This document shows positions 11,942 to 26,157 of a stretch of DNA of 27,500 bases, piece by piece. The notes under the pieces were generated by a model. That model worked only from the letters and a program-made list of their open reading frames with translations, ran no database searches and was not told the origin of the DNA. Each line of letters starts with the position of its first letter. Position 1 is the stretch's first letter. The DNA comes from Armadillidium nasatum (lineage: Eukaryota > Arthropoda > Malacostraca > Isopoda > Armadillidiidae). A program made the position numbers and the translations under genes. The DNA lies in contig SEYY01007160.1 of NCBI GenBank assembly GCA_009176605.1, positions 17,501 through 45,000 of the forward strand, in the 5' to 3' direction.

Positions 11942-12720
11942 TTAATCTATATAAATGATTTGGATAAGGGTATAAAATGTATAGTTTCTAAGTTTGCTGA
12001 TGATACAAAGCTAGCTTGTCCTGTTATAAATATTGAGGGATGTATGACACTTCAACGTTCTTCAGACTATTCTAATAAGAATTTCAGTTACAAAATGTAA
12101 GGTGGAATGGAATGATCAAGTGGCTAAAGGAAAAGATTTGAGTGTAATTATTAATAGTAGTTTGAAAGTGAGTGTCATAATAAGTGTTTAGAAGCTAGGA
12201 AATTGAGCTAACAGAATGCTAGGAATAATAAACTGCAAAAGTTAATTATAAGAGTAAGATGATGTTCAGTAAGCTTTATAATGGTTATGTTACACCACTG
12301 TTTGAGTAATGTGCACAAGTTTGTACACATTAGGAAAAGAATTAATATGCTGGAGTCATGGGGAGAACTGTGGATTTTTTTTGGTAGAAAAAGATTTAGA
12401 AGGGATATGATTCAGGTTTTCAAAGTGTTTTTGTCGTGTGACTATGTAAATGTGAGTTGGTTATTTTTACTACATAACTGCAGGCACACCAAGGATTGTA
12501 GCAAAAAAAGTAAATAAATAAATAAATAAATAAGGAACAAACCATGCCATCTAGATGTGAGAAAGTTGTTTTTCAGCGAAAGGTAGTTAATTTTTAGAAA
12601 GGTTTACCACAAGATAATATTGGTAGTGAATCTTTTAGCCTGTAAGTAAAAGTTAGATCTATATATGGATGGTAAAGGTAGAGTGTGAATGACTGCTTTT
12701 AAGGCTACACATTTTAATGA
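11942..12720 (+). pseudogene. CR1-like LINE fragment, copy B: RT catalytic box to near the C-terminus
   Basis: Reads LIYINDLDKGIKCIVSKFADDTKLA from 11942, so it carries the FADD catalytic box of a non-LTR reverse transcriptase. It then reads KDLSVIINSSLKVS (about 12135), LEARK and NRMLGIINCK equivalents with a stop between, and FRRDMIQVFKVF (about 12395), the same order as copy D at 20180. Many stops and frameshifts lie between these blocks. An (AAAT)n run interrupts it at 12511-12536. It reaches further 5' than any other copy of this family in the window. Endonuclease and most of the RT fingers are missing. Confidence 0.85.
12511..12536. repeat. (AAAT)n microsatellite
   Basis: Six to seven TAAA units inside the LINE remnant. 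Confidence 0.95.
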
Positions 12721-12749
12721 GTATTTTTGATAATCTCTTGCTATTTCAG

Positions 12750-15137
<2,388 letters not shown>

Positions 15138-15676
15138 TCAATGAAGGAGCTCCATCAGCAACTTTCAGTTGTAGAAATGTATCACTACATCAACGGAAAA
15201 ATGACTCCTTTTTTTTTTTTTAGTGTTCAGTTATTATATTTTTGTCATGAATTATTTGTAATAATTTTTATTATTAGTAATTTACCTATAATATTTGGAA
15301 TTAAGAATCAAAAATTTAATATGGTTAAAACCAGAATTATTAAGCTTTGGTAATTTATATTTATGCTTAAAAATAGGTACCCTTTTAAATTTTTAATTTT
15401 AATTTATGTTATTAAATAGTTCTTGTATTTGTTCTCTAGTTCACCATATTTTTTATCTTCATGTATCTTAGTTAAATGAAGTAGATTTCGTTTACACTTT
15501 ATATTATATTTTGTTAAAGAAAGGGTAGCTTTTTATATATATATATTAAACTGAAAATTGTTCATATGACACGTTTCATTTATGCTTATGCAATTCCATT
15601 AAAGTTATTTATTGGTAACAGAAGATTTGTTAATCATGTTTTGCGTTTTATTAAATGGCTTAACTGATTACTTTGC

Positions 15677-15723
15677 AAAAAAAAAAAAAAAAAAAAAAAA
15701 ATTTTTTTTTTTTTTTTTTTTTT
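15677..15723. repeat. A25-T22 homopolymer palindrome
   Basis: About 25 A followed directly by about 22 T, a perfect potential hairpin without a loop. Confidence 0.95.
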
Positions 15724-16052
15724 ACTTTACTGATTTTAAGGTGTAAAAGATGTATTTATTGACTTTTATATTATTACTTAAAATATTTTCAAATTGTAAT
15801 GCTTAATGTGTTTATTAGCTGTGAAATTTATCAAGTCTATCAAGATTTGTTTTTAAAAATGTTTAATATTTTAAATATGTCTGGCTTTTACGTGAAATTT
15901 ATTCCCATGACACATTTCCTTTTAACATTGTCATTTCTTTTAAAAACTTAAAAGGTAGATACCAAATTATCTCTGTCATTTTTCATTTATTTGTTAGTGT
16001 TTCGTTAAATAATAATTTTTCAACAAGCAAATTATTTGCACTGATAAAAACT

Positions 16053-16093
16053 GTAATAATAATAATAATAATAGTAATATTAATAATAATATT
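16053..16093. repeat. (AAT)n imperfect microsatellite
   Basis: TAA units with AGT and ATT interruptions. Confidence 0.9.
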
Positions 16094-16631
16094 GTGATGA
16101 TAATCATTTAAGGAACTTTCTTGCACCAAAAATATTATTGTATACCAAAAAAAAAATCTTTAATTTATATATTTGCAATTTATTTATAAATCAAAATCAT
16201 TTAATTTTTGTTAAGTTTGTATCATTATAAAATGATATTTTATAGTTTTGTCTCTATCATTAATTTGAAGCATTTTCGAACTCTTATGAAAAGCAAAAAT
16301 AATAGGTAATGAGCTTTATTTTATCATTTAGAAAATGAAAAATAAAACTCATAAGTTGTCATAAGAATTTCAAAAAGTTTTGTCAGTAATGGTGAAAAAG
16401 GTATAAAATATTATATATAAAAAAATTATATCATGATATAAAATATTATATAATATTGATATAAAAAATTCTATCAAAGAGCTTTAATAGAAATGTTAAT
16501 ATTGATAACATTAAATATTCGCTCCTAAGGAGAACCGGGGTTGATTGAAAAAAATTACATTAACTTAACATACTTTTTTTTTCTGTGATGCATAGAGCTG
16601 AATACTGTCATACTGAGACACAGATACTATT

Positions 16632-16962
16632 TGCAATGTATCCATTAAAATTAATTTTTATATATTAATACGCCATTAGTTCATAGCCAGTTTAAAGAAA
16701 GATTCAGTTTCATTCATTTATTTTTTTTGTTGAACTCTTTGCCATTTTACCTTTTTCTCCTTCAGTTCAAAATCTTCAAGTTTCAAAAGTGCTTTAAAGC
16801 TTATTACTTAGGTGGTGATTTTTTTTTATGCCGCCGCTTTGAATTTTGAATAGCGATTGGAAATAATTTTTTTTTTTTTTTTTAGTGACAAGTCATTGGA
16901 ATCGGTGCATTCAAAATAGCTTAGTAAATTAGAATAAAATGTAAGGAAATAATTTACGAACA
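16632..16962 (+). repeat. Duplicated segment, copy 1
   Basis: Co-linear with 17564-18271: GCAATGTATCCATTA, TAATACGCCATTAGTTCATAGCCA, GTTGAACTCTTTGCCAT, TTTTCTCCTTCAGTTCAAAATC, AGCGATTGGAAATAATTTT, T-run, AGTGACAAGTCATTGGAA, GCATTCAAAA and GGAAATAATTTA. Non-coding. Confidence 0.8.
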
Positions 16963-17149
16963 TTACTCCCAATGGAATATCTGGTTTATGTATGAAAACC
17001 TGTAATCTGAGCGGTCTTGTTTAGACAGTCCTACATATAGGTGGAACTGCAATGATTTTGGTGGTCAAATCTTTACATTTGGCTGTCTTCATCGTTACTG
17101 AAAATGGTCAAATTACTTCCAGCGAAAACTTCGATAGGTGAATGGGAAT

Positions 17150-17565
17150 ATTATATAGGGACCAGATAATGTTGACTCTGATTCTTTCGCAGCATTTAAG
17201 AGGGGGTTAGATAGATATATGAATGGTTTAGGTATCTTATAGTATAACTTGACTAAGCCAAATTGGCTGGTAGATATGAATTTTTAAACCAGCTTGTGAC
17301 TAAGCCTAACTGACAGTTTTATAGTGGGCATTGGGTCATTGGATGTTTCATGTGTAATTATTTATGTCATTAGTTAGGTTTACTAAATATATGTAGGGAC
17401 TTAGTTTTATTTTTATCTTACTTTGCATGAAGGAATTGGTAACGAGATAGGATGGACTGAGTCTTTGTTGCATGAATTATTAGAATTATTATTTGTTTTG
17501 ACTAGGACATTTCGATAGGCACATGTGACTTCTAACTGTCTCTATTTTTCTTATCCTCTTATGAA
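17150..17565 (+). mobile_element. CR1-like LINE 3' end, copy C
   Basis: Encodes the last residues of ORF2 (DNVDSDSFAAFKRGLDRYMN) and then the full 3' UTR: TTGACTAAGCC, CCAGCTTGTGACTAAGCCTA, TGACAGTTTTATAGTGGGCA, TAGTTAGGTTTAC, TTTGCATGAA and TTTTGACTAGGACA. It ends near TCTATTTTTCTTATCCTC. Severely 5'-truncated, as is typical of LINE insertions, and lacks the hAT found in copy A. Confidence 0.88.
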
Positions 17566-18024
17566 CAATGTACCCATTAGATTTAATTTTTTTGGGATGA
17601 TAATACGCAAATAGGCTCATAGCCAATATAGAGTTCAGTCTAATTTAAAGGAAGATTCCAGTTTGATCCATCTTTTGAATAGTCTAGACGAAGGTCAAAA
17701 GGCTTATTAACTGTTCTTTGCTCTCTAACTCTCTTGACCCTTACTTTTATGACTCGACGACACCGACTCCGAGAGTCTTTTTTTTTTTTTTTTTTATCTC
17801 GGGTATAAGTGCTACAACTGTATGTGCTCGAAGCATCCGTAGTATTAGAATCGAGTGTATATAATATCTTCATACCAATTTTTGATTTCATGTTAGCAAC
17901 TTGATGCTTATTCAGTATCCTGTCTCCTCTTTCCATCTACATTTATTAATTTTGTTGAATTCTTTGCCATCTGTAACATTTTCTCCTTCATTTCGAAATC
18001 TTCAAAGTTTAAAACTTTTTTTTT

Positions 18025-18081
<57 letters not shown>

Positions 18082-18271
18082 ATATCGATTGGTAAATAAA
18101 TTTTTTTTTGAATATCGATTGGTAAATAATTTTTTTTTTTTTTTTTTTTTAGTGACAGGTTATTGGAAATTGCATTCAAAAGGATAATTTAGTATAATGG
18201 AAAATAAATTGACAAAATTTAAAGTTTATACCGAATATGTAAACTACAATGTATGGAAATAATTTATTTCA
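17564..18271 (+). repeat. Duplicated segment, copy 2 (expanded)
   Basis: Matches 16632-16962 but holds about 270 extra bases (roughly 17670-17935), a T-run plus TTA array at 18015-18080, and a tandem copy of GATATCGATT-like ATATCGATTGGTAAATAA at about 18082 and 18110. Non-coding. Confidence 0.8.
18015..18080. repeat. (T)22-(TTA)n compound microsatellite
   Basis: T-run 18015-18036 followed by TTA units to 18080, inside duplicated segment copy 2. Confidence 0.96.
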
Positions 18272-18277
18272 TATAAA

Positions 18278-18433
<156 letters not shown>

Positions 18434-18449
18434 GTCATTAGATATTAAA

Positions 18450-18457
18450 TGACGTCA
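18450..18457. promoter_or_regulatory. CRE palindrome TGACGTCA
   Basis: Perfect cAMP-response-element (bZIP) palindrome. A second copy is at 18521-18528 and a related TACGTCATTA at 18431-18440. Confidence 0.6.
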
Positions 18458-18495
18458 TAAGTTTTCATTCAATCAAATTATCTCTTACAATCGTT

Positions 18496-18516
18496 GGGCG
18501 GAGCTAATACTATAAA
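18496..18516 (+). promoter_or_regulatory. GC box and TATA box
   Basis: GGGCGG at 18496-18501, then TATAAA at 18511. A TCAGT initiator-like motif lies at 18532-18536, about 23 bp after the TATA start, slightly closer than usual. Confidence 0.5.
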
Positions 18517-18520
18517 AATA

Positions 18521-18528
18521 TGACGTCA
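18521..18528. promoter_or_regulatory. CRE palindrome TGACGTCA, second copy
   Basis: Identical to the site at 18450 including the following TA, and lies between the TATA box and the TCAGT motif. Confidence 0.6.
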
Positions 18529-18900
18529 TAGTCAGTACGCAATCTCTCTCTCTAACTTTTAACGGTCGGATGTAACGAATTTTGGTTTCCAATTCTTCCA
18601 TTAGATCTAGCATACTAGTAAATATCCTTATACAATGGTTATAGACATCCAGTTCAGAAAGTATCTCGACTTTCTAAGGAACGGAAGACACCTCGATCTT
18701 CTAAAGAGAAAATTGGTTTCTCTTTTCCCTCTGGGTTAGCCTATAATGATTACCTTGGATCATTCGTCAGTTATCTCGGACTGACCACATTAGGCATATA
18801 ATATAGTATCTCGGCTATAGAGGAGAGGTATACAAAAAGAGTCAGGACTCTTGGACAAGGAGAGAGCCTTATCCTATACCTTAAGGGAATGTAACTGGTA

Positions 18901-19112
18901 CAGTCGTGAACAAAAGTTCGTTCCTATTAGGCTGGAAATAAATATTTATATAAAATGGGGATCATTTCTGGTTCAGCCAAAAACAGTTCAGCTAAGCCCC
19001 TCTCAATGTTTTTATTGTCTTTTTATTCAAAATAGAGCTTTTATGAAATGATTTCTATTTTATATAAATATTTATTTCCAGCCTAATAGGAACGAACTTT
19101 TGTTCACGACTG
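18901..19112. mobile_element. Mariner-like MITE, 212 bp, 56-bp perfect TIRs, TA target duplication
   Basis: Left arm 18901-18956 starts CAGTCGTGAACAAAAGTTCG; right arm 19057-19112 is its exact reverse complement over all 56 bases. Past a few mismatches the arms keep pairing (ATCATTTC) to about 70 bases. TA dinucleotides flank both sides (18899-18900 and 19113-19114), the target duplication of Tc1/mariner elements, and the CAGT..CAAAAGT start also fits that superfamily. The 100-bp middle encodes nothing. Perfect arms mean recent transposition or recent gene conversion. Confidence 0.93.
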
Positions 19113-19345
19113 TACATTCCAGCCTCACTGAGTTGAAACCTTGTTTCACTCAGTTTATATACCCAGAGAGAGTCTTGTAATTTAAAACACTTACATCATA
19201 TCTATTTGAAGATAATATTGTATATAACCTAAAATTGTTTAGTCTTAACATTGTTCTTAGTCACGCTTACCAAATGTCATTATAATATATTGTAAATATT
19301 ATTTCCTTTTGTATAATAAATATCAAAATGCATTATTCTTTTATT

Positions 19346-20179
<834 letters not shown>

Positions 20180-20740
20180 ACTCTTACTCTGGAAGCAAGG
20201 AAAAGAACTAATAAGATGTTAAGTATAATAAATTGCAATGTAGTTTACAAGGGCAAAGAGATTATAAGCAAGCTATATAATAGCTATGTTAGGCCAGCAT
20301 TATTGTATTATGCACAAGTTTGGGCTCCATATTTAATAAAAGACAAAGATATGCTGGAGCGAGTACAACATCAAGCAGCAAGGATAATTTCTGGCTTCAA
20401 GAGGAAGAGCTATGAGGAGAAGTTGAAGGAGCTGGGAATGTTCTCAGTTGAAAGGAGATTTCTCAGAGGGGATATGATACATGTTTACAACATATTTGCA
20501 TCTGACAGTAATACAGAGATTGAAAAATACTTTATAGTGGACAATGTAAGAAAAACTAGAGGGCATAACAAGAAAATTAAAAATAAGTCGTCATCTTGAT
20601 CTAAGAAAACTCTTTCAGTAATAAGGTTGTTAATTTTTAGAATGGTTTGCCACAAGAGATTGTTGACTGTGATTCTCTTGCAACATTTAAGAGGGGGATA
20701 GGTAAATATATGGATGGTTTAGGTGTCATAAGGTATAACT
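20180..20740 (+). pseudogene. CR1-like LINE ORF2 C-terminus, copy D (best preserved)
   Basis: The frame opens after a stop at 20171 and reads TLTLEARKRTNKMLSIINCN, then SKLYNSYVRPALLYYAQVWA, MLERVQHQAARIISGF, SYEEKLKELGMFSVERRFLR, GDMIHVYNIFASDSNTEIEK and KTRGHNKKIKNK, stopping at 20597-20599. This is the thumb and C-terminal region of CR1/L2-type LINE proteins. A frameshift near 20580 and a TAG in place of Trp near 20640 interrupt the final NGLPQEIVDCDSLATFKRGI segment. The Met at 20216 is internal. The copy lacks endonuclease and the catalytic RT core, so it is a 5'-truncated insertion. Confidence 0.9.
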
Positions 20741-21065
20741 TGACCAAGCCTAATTGGTGGGTATATATGAATTTTTAGACCAGCTTTTGACTAAGCCTAA
20801 TTGGTAGTTCTCTAGTAGGTGTTGGCTCATTGCATGTTTCATGTGTAATTAGTTATGTCATTAGTTAGGTTTATAAAATATATGTAGGGGCTTAGTTTTA
20901 TTTTTATCTTCCTTTGCATGAATGAACAGACAATTAAGGATAGGACAGACCTAGCCTTTTGTTGCATGTATTAGTATTAGAATTATTATTTTGTTTTGAC
21001 TGGGACAATCTTGATAGGCTCATGGGGCTTTTAAATATCTCTATTTTTCTAATGTTCCTCATCAT
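20741..21065 (+). mobile_element. CR1-like LINE 3' UTR, copy D
   Basis: Continues from the coding tail with TTGACCAAGCCTAATTGG, GACCAGCTTTTGACTAAGCC, TTGGTAGTTCTCTAGTAGGT, TTAGTTAGGTTTATAAAATA, CCTTTGCATGAATGAACAGA and TTTTGACTGGGACAATCTTG. Ends near TCTATTTTTCTAATGTTC. No poly-A or tandem 3' tail. Confidence 0.88.
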
Positions 21066-21508
21066 AAGAACTTTTAAAATATATTTGCTTATTTCATCAT
21101 AATTTTTTACAAAGCCAAACTTGGATTAGAACCTTAAAATTATCTATGAGTTTTATATGGCAGACTTGTGACATGATTATTTATATTGATCTTCATGTTT
21201 TAAAAGTCAAAATATATTTTAAAAGCATCTATACATAAAAATGACAGGCTAAAAATCATATTTAGTAAAATGGAATCTCACAAACATGACAACAAATTTA
21301 TAAAAATAACACAAATTTAATCTGTGTTCATAATTTTTGTACAACTTTATGCTTTAAAAGTAACAATTTTTACTATAAAATAGGAACGAGATAACAGATG
21401 TAAAAATTTGATCCAACCAGGCTTAAAAGTACTTAACATGTAATTTTGATTCATATAAACCTGTAATTTAGATATTCTACAAATGTTTTACATTTGTTTA
21501 ATTCTTTC

Positions 21509-21511
<3 letters not shown>
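21066..21511. other. AT-rich spacer
   Basis: No gene or repeat recognised. Confidence 0.6.

Positions 21512-21606
<95 letters not shown>
21512..21606. repeat. (TA)n microsatellite, 95 bp
   Basis: Pure alternation, adjoining a GGTTAG-rich stretch. Confidence 0.99.
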
Positions 21607-21607
<1 letters not shown>

Positions 21608-21635
21608 CAATGCTCATTAGGTTCCTTTGATGGGT

Positions 21636-21760
21636 AAGGTTAGGAATGGTCATTATATAGGCATATATATAAGTTAGCATGTTAAGTTAGGTTTTGTAAT
21701 GAAATGTTAAAAACATAACAGATTAGCAATTTTTGCTAGGTCAACAATGATGGATAGATT
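21636..21760 (+). repeat. GGTTAG-rich direct repeat, copy 1
   Basis: About 125 bp matching 22658-22786: AAGGTTAGGAATGGTCATTA, TTAGGTTTTGTAATGAAATG and GATTAGCAATTTTTGCTAGG, ending GATGGATAGATT. The GGTTAG/TTAGG theme continues to about 21970. Confidence 0.85.
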
Positions 21761-22657
21761 GGATAGTTTAGCATAATTTCTTAGGTTAATATTAGTAAAG
21801 TTGGGTTGACATGATCCATTATTTTAACAGTGATTAGTAAGTTAGCACTGCTAGGGTTAGGTAATGTTAGAAATCATAATAAAAGGTTAGTAGCTATTCA
21901 TAAGGTAGCAACAATTCATAGGTTAGTATTGTCATTAGATTAGTATTGTTAAGATTAGATTGGAATTTGTTATTTTTATTATAAACAATAAGAAAAGGAA
22001 ATAATTAAAAAAAAATTTCAATTTACTACTTTCGAAAATGGCATTTTTCAACAGGACCAGGGCCTACATATCATCTTAGTACAATACCTTACTTTCCAAA
22101 CCTTAATTTTAAAATATAAAATTTGCTGTACTTTATAACCACATTTAATTTTTACATATTTTTAAACATAGTTGGGCATTGTTTTCACATCTGGCAACTC
22201 ATACATTTAATGACTACAATAGACATTATTTTTAAAGAAAAATTGGTAAAAAATATGGCTGACAATATAAGCTTTAGGAATAATTATAGATTTTAATCCT
22301 GTTTCCTGCAAGAGGATGCCAATTTAATAAATAGTCAAATTTATTTAGTACCAAGTCAATAGGTTATTTTTACTCTACAGAAACTACAAACTAAATGTTC
22401 CATGCACTGAAAAGAATTTAAAAACAGTAAAGGTACAGTTTTGTAATAAGGCCTAAAAGATTAAAATTTTACTATGAAAAATAATATTAACATAATTGGA
22501 GGTTGCATTAAAGAATTTTTAAATATTTCATTTACATTCGTTATTTCCATATTGATGTAAAATATTAAAGAATATAATTATATGTACTAAAAAAAATTAT
22601 AAAACAAATTAAATGAATGTATTAAAAAAAAGCCAAATGAAGTGAAGTAACATTACT
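21761..22657. other. Spacer between GGTTAG repeats
   Basis: The first 200 bp continue the degenerate GTTAG-rich theme. The rest is AT-rich with nothing recognised. Confidence 0.55.
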
Positions 22658-22807
22658 AAGGTTAGGAATGGTGATTATATAGGCAGATATATATAATATA
22701 GTACTGTTAGGTTAGGTTTTGTAATGAAATGTTAAAAGCCATAATAGATTAGCAATATTTGCTAGGTAAGTAATGATGGATAGATTTGAAAAAAAAAAAA
22801 AAAAAAA
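22658..22807 (+). repeat. GGTTAG-rich direct repeat, copy 2, with A-tail
   Basis: Second copy of the 21636-21760 repeat, containing GTTAGGTTAGGTTTTG, and ending in a run of about 19 A (22789-22807). A 3' A-run is a hint, no more, of retroposition. Confidence 0.8.
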
Positions 22808-23725
<918 letters not shown>

Positions 23726-23726
23726 G

Positions 23727-23822
23727 AAAGTTTGTGATGCTGTATTTAAAATATATCAATAATCTTGAGTACTGTGCACAGGTCTGGGTTCCTTATCTAA
23801 GAAAAGATATTAACATGCTGGG
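23727..23822 (+). mobile_element. CR1-like LINE fragment, copy E
   Basis: About 95 bp encoding YLKYINNLEYCAQVWVPYLR and KDINML, the same segment as YVRPALLYYAQVWAPYLIKD in copy D. It begins at the end of the (TA)n array and stops abruptly, unlike a normal 3'-anchored LINE insertion. Confidence 0.75.
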
Positions 23823-24342
23823 CCTTTTCATGAGTGGGATAAATCTATAACTTTTCCCTGGAAAGGTTTTTATTCCCTGTCAGTGGAACCAGCATATTTC
23901 TCCAACTGCTCTTAAAAGTCCCTCTCCTAGAGTGCTTTAAAGGATCATATTTTTCGGCTCGTTGGTTTTAGTGACATTCCTTGATTTTTATTTAAACTTG
24001 AGGTAGGGTTTTCACCCTTTCAGTGGAACTATTACTTTCTCCATCTAACCTCAAAACACTTTTTCTAATAGCTCTCCAGATTATTATGCTTCTCAGAACT
24101 GTGGTTTCCCATGCTGGTCCTAGGAGTTGTTACAAGCAGTAAGCAAATAATAATAGGAGTGGGTTACTAGTCTTGTCGCTCCTTGCTACTTGACTCTCCT
24201 CACATGATCCAACCCTGTTGCCTAATCCAAACTCTTCTCTTCTTCCCTTCCCAATGTCCCAATATTCAATCTGATGCTTCTTTCTTTTTCTTTTCCCATC
24301 TGTTTTTAAGTATGTACTTTCACTCCCGACAACAGCTGAATC
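23823..24342. other. Unrecognised sequence, less AT-rich
   Basis: More pyrimidine-rich on the + strand than its surroundings, with two similar TTTTATTCCCTGTCAGTGGA and TTTTCACCCTTTCAGTGGA blocks about 140 bp apart. Only short open frames. Probably an unidentified repeat. Confidence 0.45.
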
Positions 24343-24353
24343 ATATATATTAT

Positions 24354-24447
<94 letters not shown>

Positions 24448-24456
24448 TATATATAT
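24343..24456. repeat. (TA)n microsatellite, interrupted
   Basis: AT alternation with ATTATA, ATAATA and AAAAA interruptions. Confidence 0.97.
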
Positions 24457-25034
24457 TATTGCATAATTCATATACAAGCTGTATGAAAGCTACTACAATT
24501 ATACTTTGCATCAGACACCTGTTCTCTGGAGTACTATCTATATATTATAAAATTGCAGAGTTTGGATAACCTTTTCCATGAAACTTAAAAATCCTTAATC
24601 AAAATAATCACTAGATTATACAGACACCATGACAATAGTAGACATAAATAAAGAATGGCTGATTAAGAAAGATCTTGAAAACCAAATTCTTCAGGTTAGA
24701 CTAAACTAATGTTTTAGAAAGCCACTTAAAGTCACTCAAGGTTAATTTTAAGCCAGGATTAAGAAATTTTCAGGTGCTTAAGATGATTTGACTCAAAGAA
24801 GATAGCAATATATTTTAATAATCTGAAAATTTTAATTATTAAAAATTTTATTTTTACCAGAAATCTGGCCAGATAATACTAATATTTGGCTAGATAGCTG
24901 GACACCAAAGTATAATAAAAAATCTGGATATCACATATTCAGATTATCACTAAATAATATGGTATTTATATAATGTCTTTGGGTTTAAAACCAAAACTTA
25001 CAAGGTTAGAATAAAAGAATGGGGGATGTTTTTA
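24457..25034. other. AT-rich spacer
   Basis: No gene or repeat recognised. Confidence 0.55.
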
Positions 25035-25560
25035 CATAGAAAGATTTCTTAGAAGGGATATGATTCAATTTATTTAAATATTTTCTTTGATTGATTAAAT
25101 AGATATGTCTTCAGGCTCCTAACTTCTTTTCACTAGACTCACCAAGGTCATAACAAAAAGATTAAGAAAACATGCTATCTAGATATGAGAAATTATTTTT
25201 TCAGTAACAAAATAGCTAATCTCTTTGGAATGGCTATCACAAAATATTTATTGTAACTTTTTCAACCTTTAAGAAAAAGTTGGATTATATATGGATAATC
25301 AAGATCGATATATTAGGATTAACTCTGTTCTAAGAGACTGTATATTTTGGTAAATATTTGAACAATCCTTTGTGATAGTAATGATTTTGCTCATTAGCTT
25401 GGCTCACTTACTAATTTAAAGTTTGACTTGATATTTTTCATAAGGAAAATGTTAAGTTTGGGATAAGCAATTTATAATTATTAATTTTTACATCTTTTTA
25501 ACTAGGATAGTCTTGATTGGTACTTGTAACTTTTAATTATTCCTATTTTCATATTTATTT
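25035..25560 (+). mobile_element. CR1-like LINE 3' end, copy F (old)
   Basis: Read over several frames: ERFLRRDMIQ (25040-25068), THQGHNKKIKKTCYLD-like sequence near 25140-25180, YFFSNKIANLFGMAI, then the 3' UTR ending near ACTAGGATAGTCTTGATTGG. It is more diverged than copies C and D. Confidence 0.72.
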
Positions 25561-25902
25561 TCTATATAAAATAAAAAATTTAAACTCCCAAAAGTTAAAA
25601 ATACTTTAATATAGAACAGTTAGCAACACCTTTTAACAGTTTCCATAAATCATGGGCAAGACAAATGATACTGCATTTTGAAATTTGATGTACCAGAATT
25701 ATTTTATTTAGTAAAATTATAAGGTTTTGTCTTTTTTTTTTTTTTTAAAAGAAAAATACTATTCCTTTTTTTAATATTTAGTATGTATTCCTAGTTTCAT
25801 TAATAAAAATAATGTGTTGGCTTGAAATTAAATAAATACCAATGTGATTTTCAACTTTCATTATGAGATTTTGTAATTAATTGGATTCTATTTGTCTTTA
25901 AG
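25561..25902. other. AT-rich spacer, possible intron end
   Basis: No repeat recognised. It ends in a pyrimidine-rich TTCTATTTGTCTTTAAG that would serve as the acceptor for the exon that follows. Confidence 0.5.
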
Positions 25903-26122
25903 GGCCAAGAGCAAATACAGAATACATAAAAGCTGATTCAAACCAGCACATTGTCATCGATGTTTTATTTAATTATTTTACCAATGAGTTGCGATTATCA
26001 CTTTCAGTAAATGACAACATGAAACGATACTTTGGACCATTGACGCCTCTTATCAAACGTCACCAATTTCAAAATCTGAATAGAAAAGCAATGGGCAAAA
26101 TAATTAATAAATATAAAGTTTA
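25903..26122 (+). CDS. Putative last exon of an unrecognised gene
   Basis: After the acceptor TTTGTCTTTAAG, the frame (phase: GG completes a split codon) is open for about 73 codons: PRANTEYIKADSNQHIVIDV, then LFNYFTNELRLSLSVNDNMK, RYFGPLTPLIKRHQFQNLNR and KAMGKIINKYKV, with TAA at 26120-26122. Amino-acid composition is that of a normal soluble basic protein rather than translated AT repeat. An AATAAA lies 20 bp after the stop. I do not recognise the family. No upstream exon is visible, so the preceding intron would be long or cross the repeats. It could also be a chance open frame. It lies antisense within intron 1 of the TM9SF2-like gene. Confidence 0.42.
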
Positions 26123-26142
26123 AGATTTAATAATTAAAAAAT

Positions 26143-26148
26143 AATAAA
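26143..26148 (+). promoter_or_regulatory. Polyadenylation signal AATAAA
   Basis: Twenty bases after the stop of the putative last exon. Cleavage 10-30 bases on would fall at or inside the antisense TM9SF2-like exon 1. Confidence 0.35.
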
Positions 26149-26157
26149 TGTTTTTAC

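Noticed and set aside
17640..17936. 98-codon minus-strand open frame
   Set aside because: Inside the expanded duplicated segment, contains a poly-Lys run from a T-tract, and shows no family similarity.
21606..22000. Telomeric array
   Set aside because: TTAGG motifs are scattered and degenerate, not tandem.
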